A stretch of DNA of 64,000 nt from Paralichthys olivaceus (taxonomy: Eukaryota; Chordata; Actinopteri; Pleuronectiformes; Paralichthyidae). The DNA is taken from the NCBI RefSeq assembly GCF_024713975.1, contig NC_091093.1, positions 7,599,001-7,663,000 of the forward strand, read 5' to 3'. This document shows, piece after piece, positions 12,775 to 24,700 of this stretch. The notes beneath the pieces are model-generated. The model saw nothing but the letters and a program-made list of their open reading frames with translations, was not told the DNA's origin and did not search any database. A program made the translations under genes and the position numbers. How positions within the stretch are numbered: position 1 is the stretch's first letter; the number at the start of each line of letters is the position of its first letter.

Positions 12775-13749
12775 CTGCATTAACTGGATAATACAAGTCA
12801 TTATGCTTCATTAAACCTCAGAGAATTAACATTGACATTTCAAGCACATAGGACATTGGTTTTCTTGTCCAAAGCATCAGGGAACAGCAGCAGTATAATC
12901 AGCAGTATAAGCCTCACATCTCTATCAAAGGTAAAGAAAAGCAGAGGGTCAGAGATGACAGCTCACGTCTGAGTTGCAGAGTCTATAAAACGATTGTGCT
13001 AGTGAGAAATGGTGGGAAATAAAGAAGAGAAGATGAAGAGAAGTGTAGAAGACGGTGCTTTCAGGTTCAAGGTTGGAGTGAGGTGAGGAGAAAGAAGAAG
13101 AGAGTTACAACCGCATCATCTCTGCTCTCTGAATAATCAGAAATTTGCAGACTTCTGAGCCACTGACATGATGGTATCTTGATCCCAGAACAAAACAAAA
13201 TAGATCAGTGTTATTTACTCATATACCAACACCTCATATATCACAAACGATCCTTTGATAGTGTTTCTCTGACACAGAATGTACAGTACACTGTGTACCA
13301 TAACATTATACTGCATATTTTAATCAAAAAGGGTTACCCAACATATTTAGCATCTATTAGTTATGGCTTGGTTGCAAGTTAGTGATGAAAAAGGACTGAG
13401 ACGATCAACAAAACGTGCAGGGCAATAAAAGATATCAATAATTATCACACTATAAAACTCATAAATAGTTCAACATGTATTGATATATTGATTATGCGTT
13501 TTATTTTAAGCTTGAAAAGAAATAACCATGACACATTTATCGGGAGAATTATCATCTGAAATCAACGTTTTGATCACGATATAATTTTTGGTCACATTGC
13601 TCAGCCAAATATAAGCAGTATTTTAATAGTTTAGCTTGATATTGATTCATGTTTATTTAGTTTTAACTGCTCTACTGATCATTTTTTATCAGCTGGTTAT
13701 GTGTTTGTAAAATCTAAATTTGTCAACTGAAGACAGAGGCACCGAAATC

Positions 13750-13895
13750 CCCTGAAATGTAGTAAATGGAGTAAAAGTAACTTAAAAAAGTATCAAGTAA
13801 GATAATATTAAATATTTAGGTAAAATAAAAGCACATGAAAGTTGTATACAGTATTTGGTAAAGTGTATTTATTTTCCACATCTGTAACTCATTAG
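13750..13895. repeat. Fragment of an AGTAAAAGTA-type fish repeat
   Basis: Contains AGTAAATGGAGTAAAAGTA and a TAAAGTGTATTTATTTTCCAC end, resembling the longer copy in ap3s2 intron 2 (57040-57622). Family assignment (hAT-like MITE) is from memory of similar fish repeats. Confidence 0.4.
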
Positions 13896-14451
13896 TCTAT
13901 TTTATAACATTTACATATTTATCCTGCACATGCACTTAAACCCGTTTTGTATTTTTGACCGATGCGAAAATTCCAATTAAGTTCCATATATTACCCCGAT
14001 TGTAAACATGGGATTTGGTGTGAAAGTGTATGATTATCTTAATATAAAAATGTTTGGTTTTGGACCCTTAGCTTTCAAAATATAAGGTGAAGTATACATG
14101 TACTGTATATATCTGTATTAATTTGTGTTGATAAAGATTTTAGTGCAGTTCCATCCTTTCTGTGTGGGTTCATCACTGTTTCAGGTTGTGCAGTAAACAC
14201 TCTTCACACTTTCACATTACATTACTTAGTTTGCTGTTGTGGAAGAAAAAGTGAATGCGGGATCATTCAAAACAAACTCTTCAACATGTGCAAAATGCAT
14301 CTGAGTTCCTGCAGGGGGAAAAAACCCAAAAAGCAAAACTGTTTATTGTTTTGAGCAGGAGTCAAAATTCACACTTCCGCTCCTGCAGCTGAACTTTCCC
14401 AGACACAAGCAGAGGAGAGGGAGAGATACAGAGGCAGGGTCCCACTGAGGG

Positions 14452-14472
14452 CGTGTGTGTGTGTGTGTGTGT
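14452..14472 (+). repeat. (GT)n microsatellite in the mespb-like promoter
   Basis: GT run ending 40 bp upstream of the Su(H)-type site. Confidence 0.85.
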
Positions 14473-14511
14473 TTTCAGGGGCTGTGGCCTCAGCCTTCAA
14501 CACTGATGGTT

Positions 14512-14569
14512 TGTGAGAATCTGCGGAGGTGTCACTTAACACCTCTGTGGCCTGGGCCGCACTTATAAA
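14512..14569 (+). promoter_or_regulatory. mespb-like core promoter: Su(H) site, inverted T-box pair, TATA box
   Basis: TGTGAGAA (14512-14519) fits the Su(H)/RBPJ consensus YGTGDGAA. Seven bases later comes AGGTGTCACTTAACACCT (14527-14544), two T-box half sites facing each other across 6 bp. TATAAA is at 14564-14569, placing transcription start near 14595 and the ATG at 14649. Notch and Tbx6 inputs to Mesp genes are established; that these exact sites are used is inferred from their order and closeness to the TATA box. Confidence 0.55.
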
Positions 14570-14648
14570 CCAGTGTGGAGGAGCTGAGCAGCACTCACAG
14601 CCTCAGTCCCATTCTCTCCAGTCAGACCACAGAGCCCCTCCACACAAC

Positions 14649-15568
14649 ATGGATACCTCCTCGGTGCCTATGCTCAACTATGGCTTGCAGTACCAGTGGT
14701 GCTCCGACTCCGACCTCTCCAGCATCTCCTCTTCTGAAACCCTGTCCCCTGTCCACTCCATGGACTCCAGCCTGTCTCCTTCCTACCAGCAGGCTCCGCA
14801 GTCCACCCTAAAGACGGCCAAAAGCGGATATTCTCAGAGCCTCAGGTCTTCTCCCTGCTCCCTGTCTGGACGTGGACGGAAGTCGGGTCGAGCCACACGG
14901 ATCCGCAGCAAACAGAGGGAGAGCGCCAGTGAGAAAGAGAAGCTGAGGATGAGGGATCTGACCAAGGCTCTTCATCACCTCAGGTCCTACCTCCCCCCCT
15001 CAGTGGCCCCTGCAGGACAGAATCTGACAAAGATCGAGACCCTCCGCCTCACCATCAGCTACATCTCCTACCTGTCGGCCCAGCTGGGCCTCAGCGAGGA
15101 GGTGCTGTTCCAGCGAAGGGAGCAGGGAGACCCCTTGTCCAGCGACACCTCCTCACCTGACATCCTCAGCTACTTCCAGCACGGCTCCATGGGAGGTCAG
15201 GAGGCCCAGCTCCAGCTCCAGAACCTGAACCAGAGCTTGTACCCAGCCCAGTGTCACAGCCAGAACGCTGCGATGCACTCTGGGAGCTGTAGTTTCGGAG
15301 TGGATCAGTACAATAAGCAGTACAACGAAGCTACTCTGGGAGATATCGGCATGGATACCATCCTCCACCAGTCTCCTCCAACAACACAGTCCTCCTGTCA
15401 GGTATGTGAACATTTACACATTACCATTCATGAAAACCTACGTCTAAAAATCACACATTAATTGTCATTTTGTGCAAAATATTAAAAAAATGTCCTGTTT
15501 TTTTTTTTATACAGATGTACAGCAACGACTTCTACATCCCGTTGGTTCCGAGAGAGTATTGGGGTTAA
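14649..15568 (+). CDS. mespb: Mesp-family bHLH transcription factor (mespb-like)
   Basis: Two exons, 14649-15401 and 15515-15568, with a 113-bp phase-0 GT-AG intron, give 268 residues. The start is the first ATG in frame, about 80 bp after a TATA box. The bHLH domain spans about residues 88-147: basic/helix 1 SASEKEKLRMRDLTKALHH, the loop YLPPSVAPAGQ that typifies Mesp proteins, and helix 2 with TLRLTISYISYLSAQLGL. The N-terminus is Ser-rich (SDSDLSSISSSETLSP), the middle is Gln-rich, and the tail ends PLVPREYWG. Mesp proteins are nuclear factors that set anterior somite-half identity and segment boundaries and act in early cardiac/paraxial mesoderm. I call it mespb-like from the N-terminal pattern and from contrast with the neighbour; mespa versus mespb is not certain by eye. 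A tandem paralogue lies 3.9 kb downstream. AATAAA at 15771-15776 is the likely polyadenylation signal. Confidence 0.85.
14937..14971 (+). other. 35-nt segment identical to the second mesp gene
   Basis: From GAGAAGCTGAGG to AAGGCTCT, this part of the bHLH exon matches 19834-19868 at every base, synonymous sites included. Confidence 0.9.
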
Positions 15569-17059
15569 ACTCTCCAACACTGTATGATCATCATCCAACA
15601 ACAGACACAGACTACTTCACTGTTTTTTACTGCCTCACTGTGAATCAAGTAATTTATTTGAAATTTAAATGCTATTCTACATTTTATTTATTTGTGTCCT
15701 ATGAAATGTTCCTTGTAAATATTCATATGTCTAACAACTATTTTTTATATTTCTTTATACCACTATTTATAATAAAATATTCAAATGTCACCATGTTTTG
15801 TCATCATTACTTCCCATCATGCATTTCAGTTTCTCTCATTGATTATTCATGCAGGTGTTCATTATGTGTGTACATCAGCTTCACTGGGAACTGTGTTAAT
15901 AGTTAATAGTTGGGAATAAGGGACTTGTTAAAGAAAGGTTACTGGTTCTAATCCGGTGAGATTGTGTTTACTTACACAATCATACGTACAGTAATTACAT
16001 GAAACAGGATGAAACTGGTGCTTATGGAAAATGTCAGAGACACCAGAGACACCAGACACAGTCAACAGTGGCTTCTAATCTGGATGAAAACATCTGTGTC
16101 TCACGGCGATGAACACAATTAAAACAAACTGGCAGGTCTCACAGTCACGTCTTCTTAGCTATGTTTTACTTGCCAAGGTACTGATAGGTAGGTGGTACAA
16201 GATATAATACAATATCTTATGTTATGACACAACACAACTATGGAAAGAATCTAAATTACAGGGAATAATGATTTTCAGTTATTTCTTGATTTTATAGTTT
16301 CTATCGACGATTCAGTTCACCACTGAATTACTGCACCACAAACTGCATGTCACTAAAGCTGTCAGACAGAGGTGAACACCCCTTGAACTAAGGTTTCCAT
16401 CATAATGCTCATAGAAACCATAAAACAGTTAATGTATGTGTATGTGATGAACTTAACAAACTTAAATTGACAAGAAAATATTTCATTGAAGAGGGTCAAT
16501 TCCATAAGACATCATACTAAATATTATATTATATTATTATACAGGAAATTATACAATTAATACAAGTGTCACAACTACAGAAAACGATATACAGAGAAGC
16601 AATATACATAATTATGATTAAATCGGAAATTAAATTTATCTTTCAAGTATGGTTTATTTTATCGCTTCATTTTATCCATTATCTTTCATTAACTTGTTGA
16701 TGAATTTGTAATTGCACTCAATGTATTTTCTATTGTCTGTGAAGCACTTTGTTAAAACTGCTGTAGATTAAGTTTATTATTATCATATTCATAATTACTA
16801 CTACCAATGACAAACTGTACATGATATAATTACCTCAAACACTAGATCAAATCAGAGGGATAAGTCAGACATACAGTATATAGAGCAGTTTAAGTAGTCT
16901 CCTCTCGTGGTCTGAAGTCTTTGACATGTGAGTATCTCAAGGTGAGCAGACCTGCGACCAGCCTCTGCCACAGGTTATCTAGTTTATTTAGTGTATCTCT
17001 GTTAATGTGGTTCAGCAAACACAGAGAGGTCCCTGGCACCGCTGAGTCTAGACTAAGAT

Positions 17060-17440
17060 GTAAGATCCTTCCTACGCTTTCCCCCCTTGCTCTCACCTCT
17101 GGCCTTAATAACCCTCTAAAGCCAACGGAGAGTGCTTTAATATTCATAGAGAAGTGTGGATCTGCATATCAGGCTGGAGAATTAGAGCCGAGTGTTTAGT
17201 TTGCCACATACATGCAGTTCATTTGATATGCAAGCAGCAAACCCAACACAAAGCCTTAATATACTCACTCAGGTCTTTCATCAGTGTAGAGCTAATAAAC
17301 TTCCCGGGCTAAAGGGGTTTGGGATGAAAGGGTTAGCACAGCGGTGCTGATTATTCACTCATTACATGTGAGTAAACACCATCAGAGCTAATGTGGATTA
17401 AGAGAAGGAAGATCCCCTCCATCATCAGCCTGGGAGGGAG
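17060..17440. promoter_or_regulatory. Candidate conserved non-coding element
   Basis: Sequence complexity rises above the AT-rich flanks. The block carries an octamer-like ATATGCAA, several TAAT cores and no open frame of note. Conservation cannot be tested here; this is impression only. Confidence 0.25.
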
Positions 17441-18163
17441 GAAGACAGTTGACAGCTGGGGAAATTCATAATGCTGAAATAATTAACTGATAGCAGTCTG
17501 TAGATTATTACAGAATTAGAATTAAAGAAGAAGGAAATAAAATGATGAATATAGTAAATCTCATGGGTTTTTTGTGCCTAAAACCAGAAGGATGCCATCT
17601 GCACAAGCTTAAGTTTAACTAACTATAGGCTAGAATTAGCTGTACTAAGTTATATAATTCAATCTTTTATTAGATTATAAATTAAATCTTACTAACATTT
17701 ATATTAAAGCAGCCTGTATTTACAGGGTAAATAGATTTACAGTACATGTAACAAAACATAGAGTAATAGTGGGAATGACAGAAAAATATATGTTTTTCAG
17801 GGATTCATCTAATGTCATTCCACAAAAAGATTGTGGGGGTTCAAAAGTCGCTGTGAGAACTAGTCCTCAGGTCAGCTGTCACGTCTGGTGTCACCTCACA
17901 CACTTTCCAGCTCTGTAAAAATAAAAAAAACTTAAAAACTGCTTCAAATCATTTGTACCAGAAGTTCAACAGATCTTATCCTTAGCCAAACTTAATTTTT
18001 TGCCTTGGAGATGGTTTTAATGATACTGACATCTTTCATTATTCTTTTCTTTCTGTTTTTGTTGCATAAGTGAGTTGGGGGAGAGTTGGGGGAGAGCTGT
18101 GTGAGACCGATTCACACATCCCAATTATGGGTTTCACCAGGAGTCAAATGTGACGCGGTGGTT

Positions 18164-18171
18164 TGTGGGAA
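18164..18171 (+). promoter_or_regulatory. Su(H)/RBPJ-type site upstream of mespa-like
   Basis: TGTGGGAA is a full match to YGTGDGAA, about 1.28 kb 5' of the mespa-like start codon. A single 8-mer is weak evidence alone. Confidence 0.3.
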
Positions 18172-18721
18172 CACGGCTCAGGACTCACATCCACAGTCCA
18201 CACCTGACGTTCTAATCCACAGACTTGTCAGAGAGAATCCAGTGATAAAGTATCGACATTCAAAATAAATTGAAATGACTGAGAGGGCCTGGACTGATGC
18301 ACTAATGTATCTGTGAAATGGATACCATACATGGTGACCATACAGTCAACATTAAATACATTAAAAACATTAATATAGCAAAATGTGCAAATTAGTTTCA
18401 AATGAAATACGAATACGAACTGATACAGATTATTTATCAATGTTTTCCCTTTAATTTGAGATGACATGCATAGAAAGTATACTTGTATCAACCTTTGTTC
18501 CTTTTTAAAACACTACTGTGGAAAAACCAAGTGATGATAAAGGTTTCAGAGATTTTTAATGATCCTTCTACCACTGAAAGTGGAACTGGCTCTGAGAGGC
18601 ACACTTACGCCCGGTAACTAATATATATGACGCTGGTCGTTGTTATTGATGCTGCACATTCTTTCTCTATGAGGATCCAGGTTCCCAGAGCAGTGAGGCC
18701 TGCTCCTGTCCAAACAGGACG

Positions 18722-18742
18722 AGGTGTAAACTCCTCACACCT
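18722..18742. promoter_or_regulatory. Inverted T-box half-site pair upstream of mespa-like
   Basis: AGGTGTAAA (18722-18730) faces TCACACCT (18735-18742), 0.7 kb upstream of the mespa-like start, followed by an E-box-like CAGCTG at 18745-18750. Confidence 0.4.
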
Positions 18743-19238
18743 CCCAGCTGCCCCGGCACACTTATCCAGCCTGACCACGCAGGGATTCAGATACCAGAGC
18801 AGAAAGAGCAGGATTCAAACTGATGAATTATGTTCAGGGTCACACTAAACAATGTCTATATATGGATGATAGTGATTAGTGGTGGTTGATAGGACACATG
18901 ATTGATTATGGAAGTTGTGGTTCTTCTTTTTTCATTGGAGCGAATGATCCAATATTGTGGCATCTGTGTCTGACAGTGATTGTGTCGGGATATTATTGGA
19001 CATGTCTTGGTTACAGATAAATTAGCAGCTTCCAATCACATCCAGTAAATCCCTAGATTCCGATCCCTCAGGTTCAGAGACAGACCTGTGACCCAGGTGG
19101 AAGCTCTGTCATGGCAGGGTCGTGTTCCCAGGCCACAGCAGCGCATGGTGTGAATCTATCGACTTTATGATGCTCGTGCGAGCTGCCGGGTCACACTTTG
19201 TCCTGGAGCTGGCCTGTTTCCCATGGGACCCCCGGCCT

Positions 19239-19306
19239 AGGTGTCAGCCCTGCTCCCAGAGCCTCTCAGGAGCAGAGGAAGCTGCCAGAGGTGCAACCTC
19301 ACACCT
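19239..19306 (+). promoter_or_regulatory. mespa-like proximal T-box cluster
   Basis: AGGTGTCA at 19239-19246 is followed by AGGTGCAACCTCACACCT at 19289-19306, an inverted pair with the same 18-bp outer span as the pair in the mespb-like promoter. A weak TATA-like ATATAT lies just 3' (19315-19320). The ATG is 140 bp downstream. Confidence 0.45.
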
Positions 19307-19446
19307 CCCACCACATATATGGAGCAGCCTCCCTGTACCTCCTCACTATCCTCTGACTGCCTCACCAGCCACACACTGACAGCTCACTGCTCAGGGAAGA
19401 GCCTTCAACCACAGCATCGACCTCAACTGAAACTACTACAGCAGCC

Positions 19447-20376
19447 ATGGACATGTCCTTCTGCTCTCCTCTCCAGCTCCAGGAGAACTCTTTCCTGTTT
19501 GACTGCGAGTCCCTGCTGGAGAAAACTTATGATCCTGTGGCCTATGATCCAGCCTCAGACCCTGGCTACTTCAGCGCAGGCAGCAGTCTGTCTCCCACCT
19601 CGTCTGTGGACTCCTTTTGCTTCTCCCCCAGCTCCATCCTGTCTGCAGGAAGCGAACAAGATGCCTTGGACCGCTTTATCTTCAGCGAAGTTGAAGCACC
19701 TCAGCCTACCCACAAGACCCAGGCTATGCCCTACGCCAGACCCTCCACAGCCACCTCCTCCACAGCCACCTCCGCCACAAAGAAGTCAAGGTCCAGGTAT
19801 CCAGGGAAAAAGCGTCAGACCGCCAGCGAGAGGGAGAAGCTGAGGATGAGGGATCTGACCAAGGCTCTCAATCACGTCAGGACGTACCTCCCGCCCTCAG
19901 TGGCGCCTGCAGGACAGACCCTGACCAAGATCGACACACTGCGCCTCACCATCCGCTACATCTCCTACCTGTCAGCTCAGCTGGGCCTCAGTGAGGAGGT
20001 GCTGGAGCAGAGGAGATCCCCGGGCTTCATTGAGCAGCCACAAACTCTCTGCCAGTTCCTGGGTCAGCCAACAGCCAGCTGCAGTCCACAGGAATCAAGC
20101 TCTAACATGATGAGTGTGGCCCAGCCGTCCTCTCTGCAGCAAACTTATCAGGTATGTTCACATCTTTGTTATGTGGTTTAAAGAACATTTACATTTCAAA
20201 TACAAGATGCTTTATATCAAACACTTTGATAAGATTTCCAGTGTTACAGCTAAATGAGATCCTAACCAAAATCTTTTTCCTGTTGCCAGGTTTCCAGTGG
20301 AGTTAACTTCAGCAGCCAGCAGCACTGGATGCCACAGCAACCACTACAAACTGTCACATTCTCTGGACACTGCTGA
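19447..20376 (+). CDS. mespa: Mesp-family bHLH transcription factor (mespa-like)
   Basis: Two exons, 19447-20151 and 20290-20376, with a 138-bp phase-0 GT-AG intron, give 263 residues. The start GCCATGG has a strong vertebrate context. The bHLH region covers about residues 122-181: QTASEREKLRMRDLTKALNH, then the YLPPSVAPAGQ loop, then TLRLTIRYISYLSAQLGL followed by SEEVLEQRR. The N-terminal half differs from the neighbour (acidic DCESLLEKTYDP, Pro/Ser stretches, SVDSFCFSPSSI), which fits mespa rather than mespb in fish; that subtype call is tentative. It has the same role class as its paralogue: a nuclear regulator of presomitic mesoderm segmentation and early mesoderm. The intron position is identical in the two genes, so they are tandem duplicates. 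AATAAA at 20541-20546 marks the likely transcript end. It converges with the minus-strand anpep gene that follows. Confidence 0.85.
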
Positions 20377-21733
20377 GTCGTAACTGACTGTGAATCCACT
20401 TGTGTATTTTCATTGCAACAATGATCTGAATTTATGGACAAAACTCATATTTGTTATTTTGAACAAAATAATATATCTGTCCTTTTGTGTCTTTTTGTAT
20501 TTATAACTGTTTATTTATTAAGCTTTCAGAATTTGAACAAAATAAATATTATTATTCATAATTTTTGTTGTATTTACTCACCCCCCCCCCCTGTATTTAC
20601 ACAAATGAAATGATGCAGACTTGGTGCTTAGCTTCACTTCCTAACACAAACACTGCAGCTGTCAGCAGGACGATGAGGTGTTAAACAGGGAGCACATCCC
20701 CTCTAAATACTTTAAGGAAAGACCCTGCTGAGCGAGGTGGCAGCTGAGCCACAAGCTGTTAATTGGCACCTTTTCTTTCCGTGTAAACAGGTCTGCTGCT
20801 TCAGACCCTGAAAAAAAGCCTCATGATAAATAAACTTGTTCAGGTCTGAGTTTAGAGATTTGATTCATATGCTGTCAAATAGGTTTTATTTCCGTCCTCG
20901 TCCTGTTGTGGATCCATACATGACCCACAACTTAATATGGACATAAACTATGGCAGTGTGCGGAGGATGATGTCTGCCTCACTTTGTGATTTGAGTTTTA
21001 CACTGCTCTTATGTCAACAGTGTGATGTGTGATGTCTGGAGCTGCTTTACAACCTTAAATCCCAGTTTGGTCTCAGAGAAAGTCTGTGTCCCCCCAGACA
21101 TCTGCTCAAAGTGCCTTTAAATGTGTACAAAATAGTCACAATTACATTTTTATTTCTTAGATATGCATCCACAGAAGATGCGAAATCTATTTCATGACCT
21201 CAGAATATCCCATTTGATGTGTCTACTCTAAAACAAATTCTTAAAAATGACTTAATCATAGACGTGGTAACCTGTGGATTATGTTATCTGCACAGATGTG
21301 ATCTAATTGTTAAATGGTACATGATTTCACTTTACAGGCTTTTTTTTTTGGTCTTTACTCACATCCAAAGCTGAATCAATATAAAACATTGCTGCATTTA
21401 GCGACTTTGTTTCAACGCCTGTTAGACCAGTCACACACTTTTCATCATGTCAGTGTGTGTGTTCACAAGACGACACAAGATGTCACCAGTGAGTTAAGCA
21501 GGGTCACTCAAGCATCTATGAGCACAGTAGGTCACAAATATTTACTTCAATCAATATAGCAATTCAGATTTTGGCTTTCCCAGAGAGCGTGCAAAGCTTA
21601 TTTTGTAAAATGTAGACCTCTGGGTTTTGAGGTCTCCATTTTTTGTGTTTTGGCCTGTACACAGGTTTAGGTACGTACTGCACTGGTACAGCATTGGTAC
21701 TATGGATACTCTGTAACTCCTGAGAGATAACTT
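20377..21733. other. Convergent intergenic region, mespa-like to anpep copy A
   Basis: Contains the mespa-like 3'UTR (signal at 20541-20546) and an 11-C run at 20581-20591. The first TTTATT (minus-strand AATAAA) below the anpep stop is at 21734-21739, only 18 bp away, with another near 21147, so the anpep-A 3'UTR could be very short or about 0.6 kb. No other gene seen. Confidence 0.5.
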
Positions 21734-21756
21734 TTTATTACCAACACTCTGTGTCA

Positions 21757-24700
21757 CTAAACTGGGGAAGAGGCTTCACTGGTGAACCAGTCAAACACCT
21801 GCTTCTTGTTCATGTTCACCCACTTCATGTTGGCCTTGGTTTTCTCCAACACCTGCTCCAAAGCCATGGTGGCCGAGCCAAACTTCCCTGCATTGTTTTC
21901 TTTGAACTCCAGCAGCTGCGGAAAAACACAGTGAAATAATTGGGATTTAAGTCTATGACGTTTGCACGTGCAGCATGTACTTGATATGCAGTCCGCTATA
22001 GTTGAAATGGAAATATTGTTTTCACTCCACTACAATGACTTGACAGTTATAGTTCTAAGATTTTGAGATTTTACATACAAAACAAATGAGAACCATATGA
22101 AATCAACAGAAAGCTAATAAGTTGTCATGTTTCATGCAAAAATGCCAAATGTTACATGATTCCAGTTTCTTAAATGTGAGGATTGGCTGATTTGCCTTCT
22201 CTCACATCAGAGTAAACTGATTTGGGGGTTTGCAGTATTGGTTGGAGGAAACTATCAATCTGATGTCTGATGCTTTAGCTCCGGGGAGTTATGGGTCAAA
22301 CCAAGCTATTAATTGATTAATTAAGAAAAGAAAAGTAGATAGATCAATCTTTAAATTAATATTTAAATGCAGCACCATAGAAAGTTGTTGAAAGTTTACT
22401 TTATCTCAACTACAACAGTGAAATTCTGCTTCCACATTAAAAGCATCAGAATAACATGATGATCAAAATATATATTAGCATCAGTCACATGGGCCGTTTG
22501 TGCTATACACATATTATATTTTTAGTTATGATACTTAAAATACATTATGCTAAAAATGCACATACACATTTAACATTTAAGCAACTTTCTCACAGTGACA
22601 CATCGCTATACTTACATGAGAATACACTTATAGAATACACATTACTTCCCTCAGAATTTATGAATGTGAATCAAAAACTGGATGCTGCAAATACGTTGAA
22701 ATGTCTGAAATATAAGTGAAACTGTACCTGCTGATATTCAAACTCAGTGGAGAAACGTGTGGTCACTCCTTTAATTAGTCTATCAAAAGAAAGTGATCCA
22801 CCGCCATGCCTAAAAAAGCAGAAAATAAGATTATTTTGTACACACGAACATACTGTGTAAACAAAGCTGTTCCTGCTGCACTTTTCTTATTTATCTTGCC
22901 TCCATAGCAACCAAGCAACATGCCAACCCTTGCCATCTGATGACGCTCGGCGCAACTCATATAAATATGTGGACAGCTCCCTTACTTGAAAAAGTGGCTC
23001 CATTTGGCTCTGATAAAGTCCCAAGCCAGAGGCTGTCCGATGGGGTTTCCAGAGATGTAAATAATGGTAATGGTGGCATCCTGCTTACGGATCTTGTCTG
23101 GGTCCAAACAATAGTCCAGATACCTGTAAACAAATTCACCATGAGGACAAATGCCAAACATGACCCCCCAGTGTCAGCAGACACTGGTTATAATGATAAA
23201 AGTTGAATTTAAAAAAACAAGATGCTTTTTGTTTTCATTTTTGAACATGTTGCAGAGTGTAATATCACCTTACAGCTGCAAATGCACAGAATAAGAGAAG
23301 AAACATTATCCAGCATGATGCCACTGCTACTGACCTATTGAGCAGCCATGGCTTTGTGGCACAAGACAGAGCATGCATGAGTTTATTAGCTTCAGAGGCG
23401 ATTGTAGCTTTCTTGTACATGGACCAAGCAAAGTCCCACTCCTTCTCTCCTCCTTCTGCTAGTGCATTGCAGTACACTGTGGACCTCAAGTTGGGACTAA
23501 TGCTGGGAGGTGGGAAAAAATGGGAAAAGATAAAGGAGTTGGGGACAAAGTAATGGACAGAGAAGGGGGAGATATAATAAATGGTGTCTGTATCGAAAAG
23601 AAAGCAAAAGAAGGAAAGAAAGTGTGGAGCGTGAACATACTCATTGTTATCAGGGCTTTGCATCCACTTTTTGAACCAGCTAGTGGTCAGATCCTTACAG
23701 GCTTCCACCCCAGTCTTGCAGGCCAAGGAGATGGCATTCACCTGATTGTACCTGGACAGGAGGAACACAACATGATTAAGAGAAGGGTCACACAAATGAA
23801 GAAGTTGGTTAAACAAGGGATGAACAAACAAGAACAAAGAAACAGATATAGTGGCTTTTTGGACAAGCACATGGGGCTCAAGCTAAATGCAAAACACGCT
23901 GATGTATAGCAGGTACCATTTTTACTAGCATCAGTATTTATCAAACTGCATTAGTTAGATAATACAATATACTATAATAATAATAACAATAATACATTAA
24001 TATACATAATACATAATAATACATTTAAGAATAGTTATCCTACCATTTGCATTTAAACATTAAGTAGGATGTTACACCATTTTCCCCTTTTCACAGGTGC
24101 ACACAAACATTAACAATAGCAGGAGTGTTTTTTTCATGGGACATCAGGGGCCCGAGCCAAATTGGACTTTGGGGGCCCTACACTGAACCAAACCAAACTT
24201 CCCCCCTGTCGCAACATCCCTGGACAAGAGCCTCATGCATCAACCCCAACCCGGCTACAGTGATCTTCCCAAAGGTAACAACAGGACACATGTTCATAAG
24301 AGTGAAGCAGCCTCGGTTGTTAGCAGACAGCATGTTGACGTACTTACTGGTCAGTGTGATTTTCAGGGATCTTTGTCCAGTCGGCAGTGAGAGTTCTGAA
24401 GTAGTTAAACAGAGGAGTGACCTGTTTCTTTAGGTAAGCCTGATGAAGGAACAAACAAACATCTAGTTATATGTTACACTATATGGGAATTGCACATGTA
24501 TGCTTCACGAAGTGCCATAAAAGTGTTTTTTACAGTGGCCATGAGGGTTCACCGCTATACAATTTAAGGAGCAATCTGACAAGACATGCATGGAAAATAC
24601 AAACTACTCTACATACTCGTACTACTGTACATACTCACAACACAACCAAATACAATAATCAAGACGTTTTCTCCATCTGCATGTGTTGTGTCTACTTGTG

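Larger units (their letters stand above)
7511..14511. other. Intergenic region between sv2b-like and mespb-like genes
   Basis: Seven kilobases with no gene I can support. Open frames at 9046-9474 and 10410-10958 look like chance: no family resemblance, ordinary base composition and no convincing start or splice context. The region holds a CA array (9581-9664), a MITE copy (10988-11304), a trinucleotide run (12331-12382), a T-box site pair (12716-12774) and a TE-like fragment near 13750-13895. A GC-richer patch at 11460-11690 was not recognised. Confidence 0.5.
15569..19238. other. Interval between the two mesp genes
   Basis: Holds the mespb-like 3'UTR (to about 15790), AT-rich sequence and no recognised gene. 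A less AT-rich, complex block at about 17060-17440 stands out as a possible conserved element. A Su(H)-type site (18164) and an inverted T-box pair (18722-18742) are candidate inputs to the mespa-like gene. Confidence 0.5.

Noticed and set aside
14529-14648. 5' extension of the mespb-like frame
   Set aside because: No ATG upstream of 14649 in frame, and the extension overlaps the T-box pair and TATA box.
19241-19843. 200-codon frame overlapping mespa-like exon 1
   Set aside because: Pro-rich shadow of the real bHLH frame; the mesp frame carries the conserved domain.
23265-23870. Single 201-codon minus-strand gene
   Set aside because: It is two anpep-A exons plus the intron between them read through.
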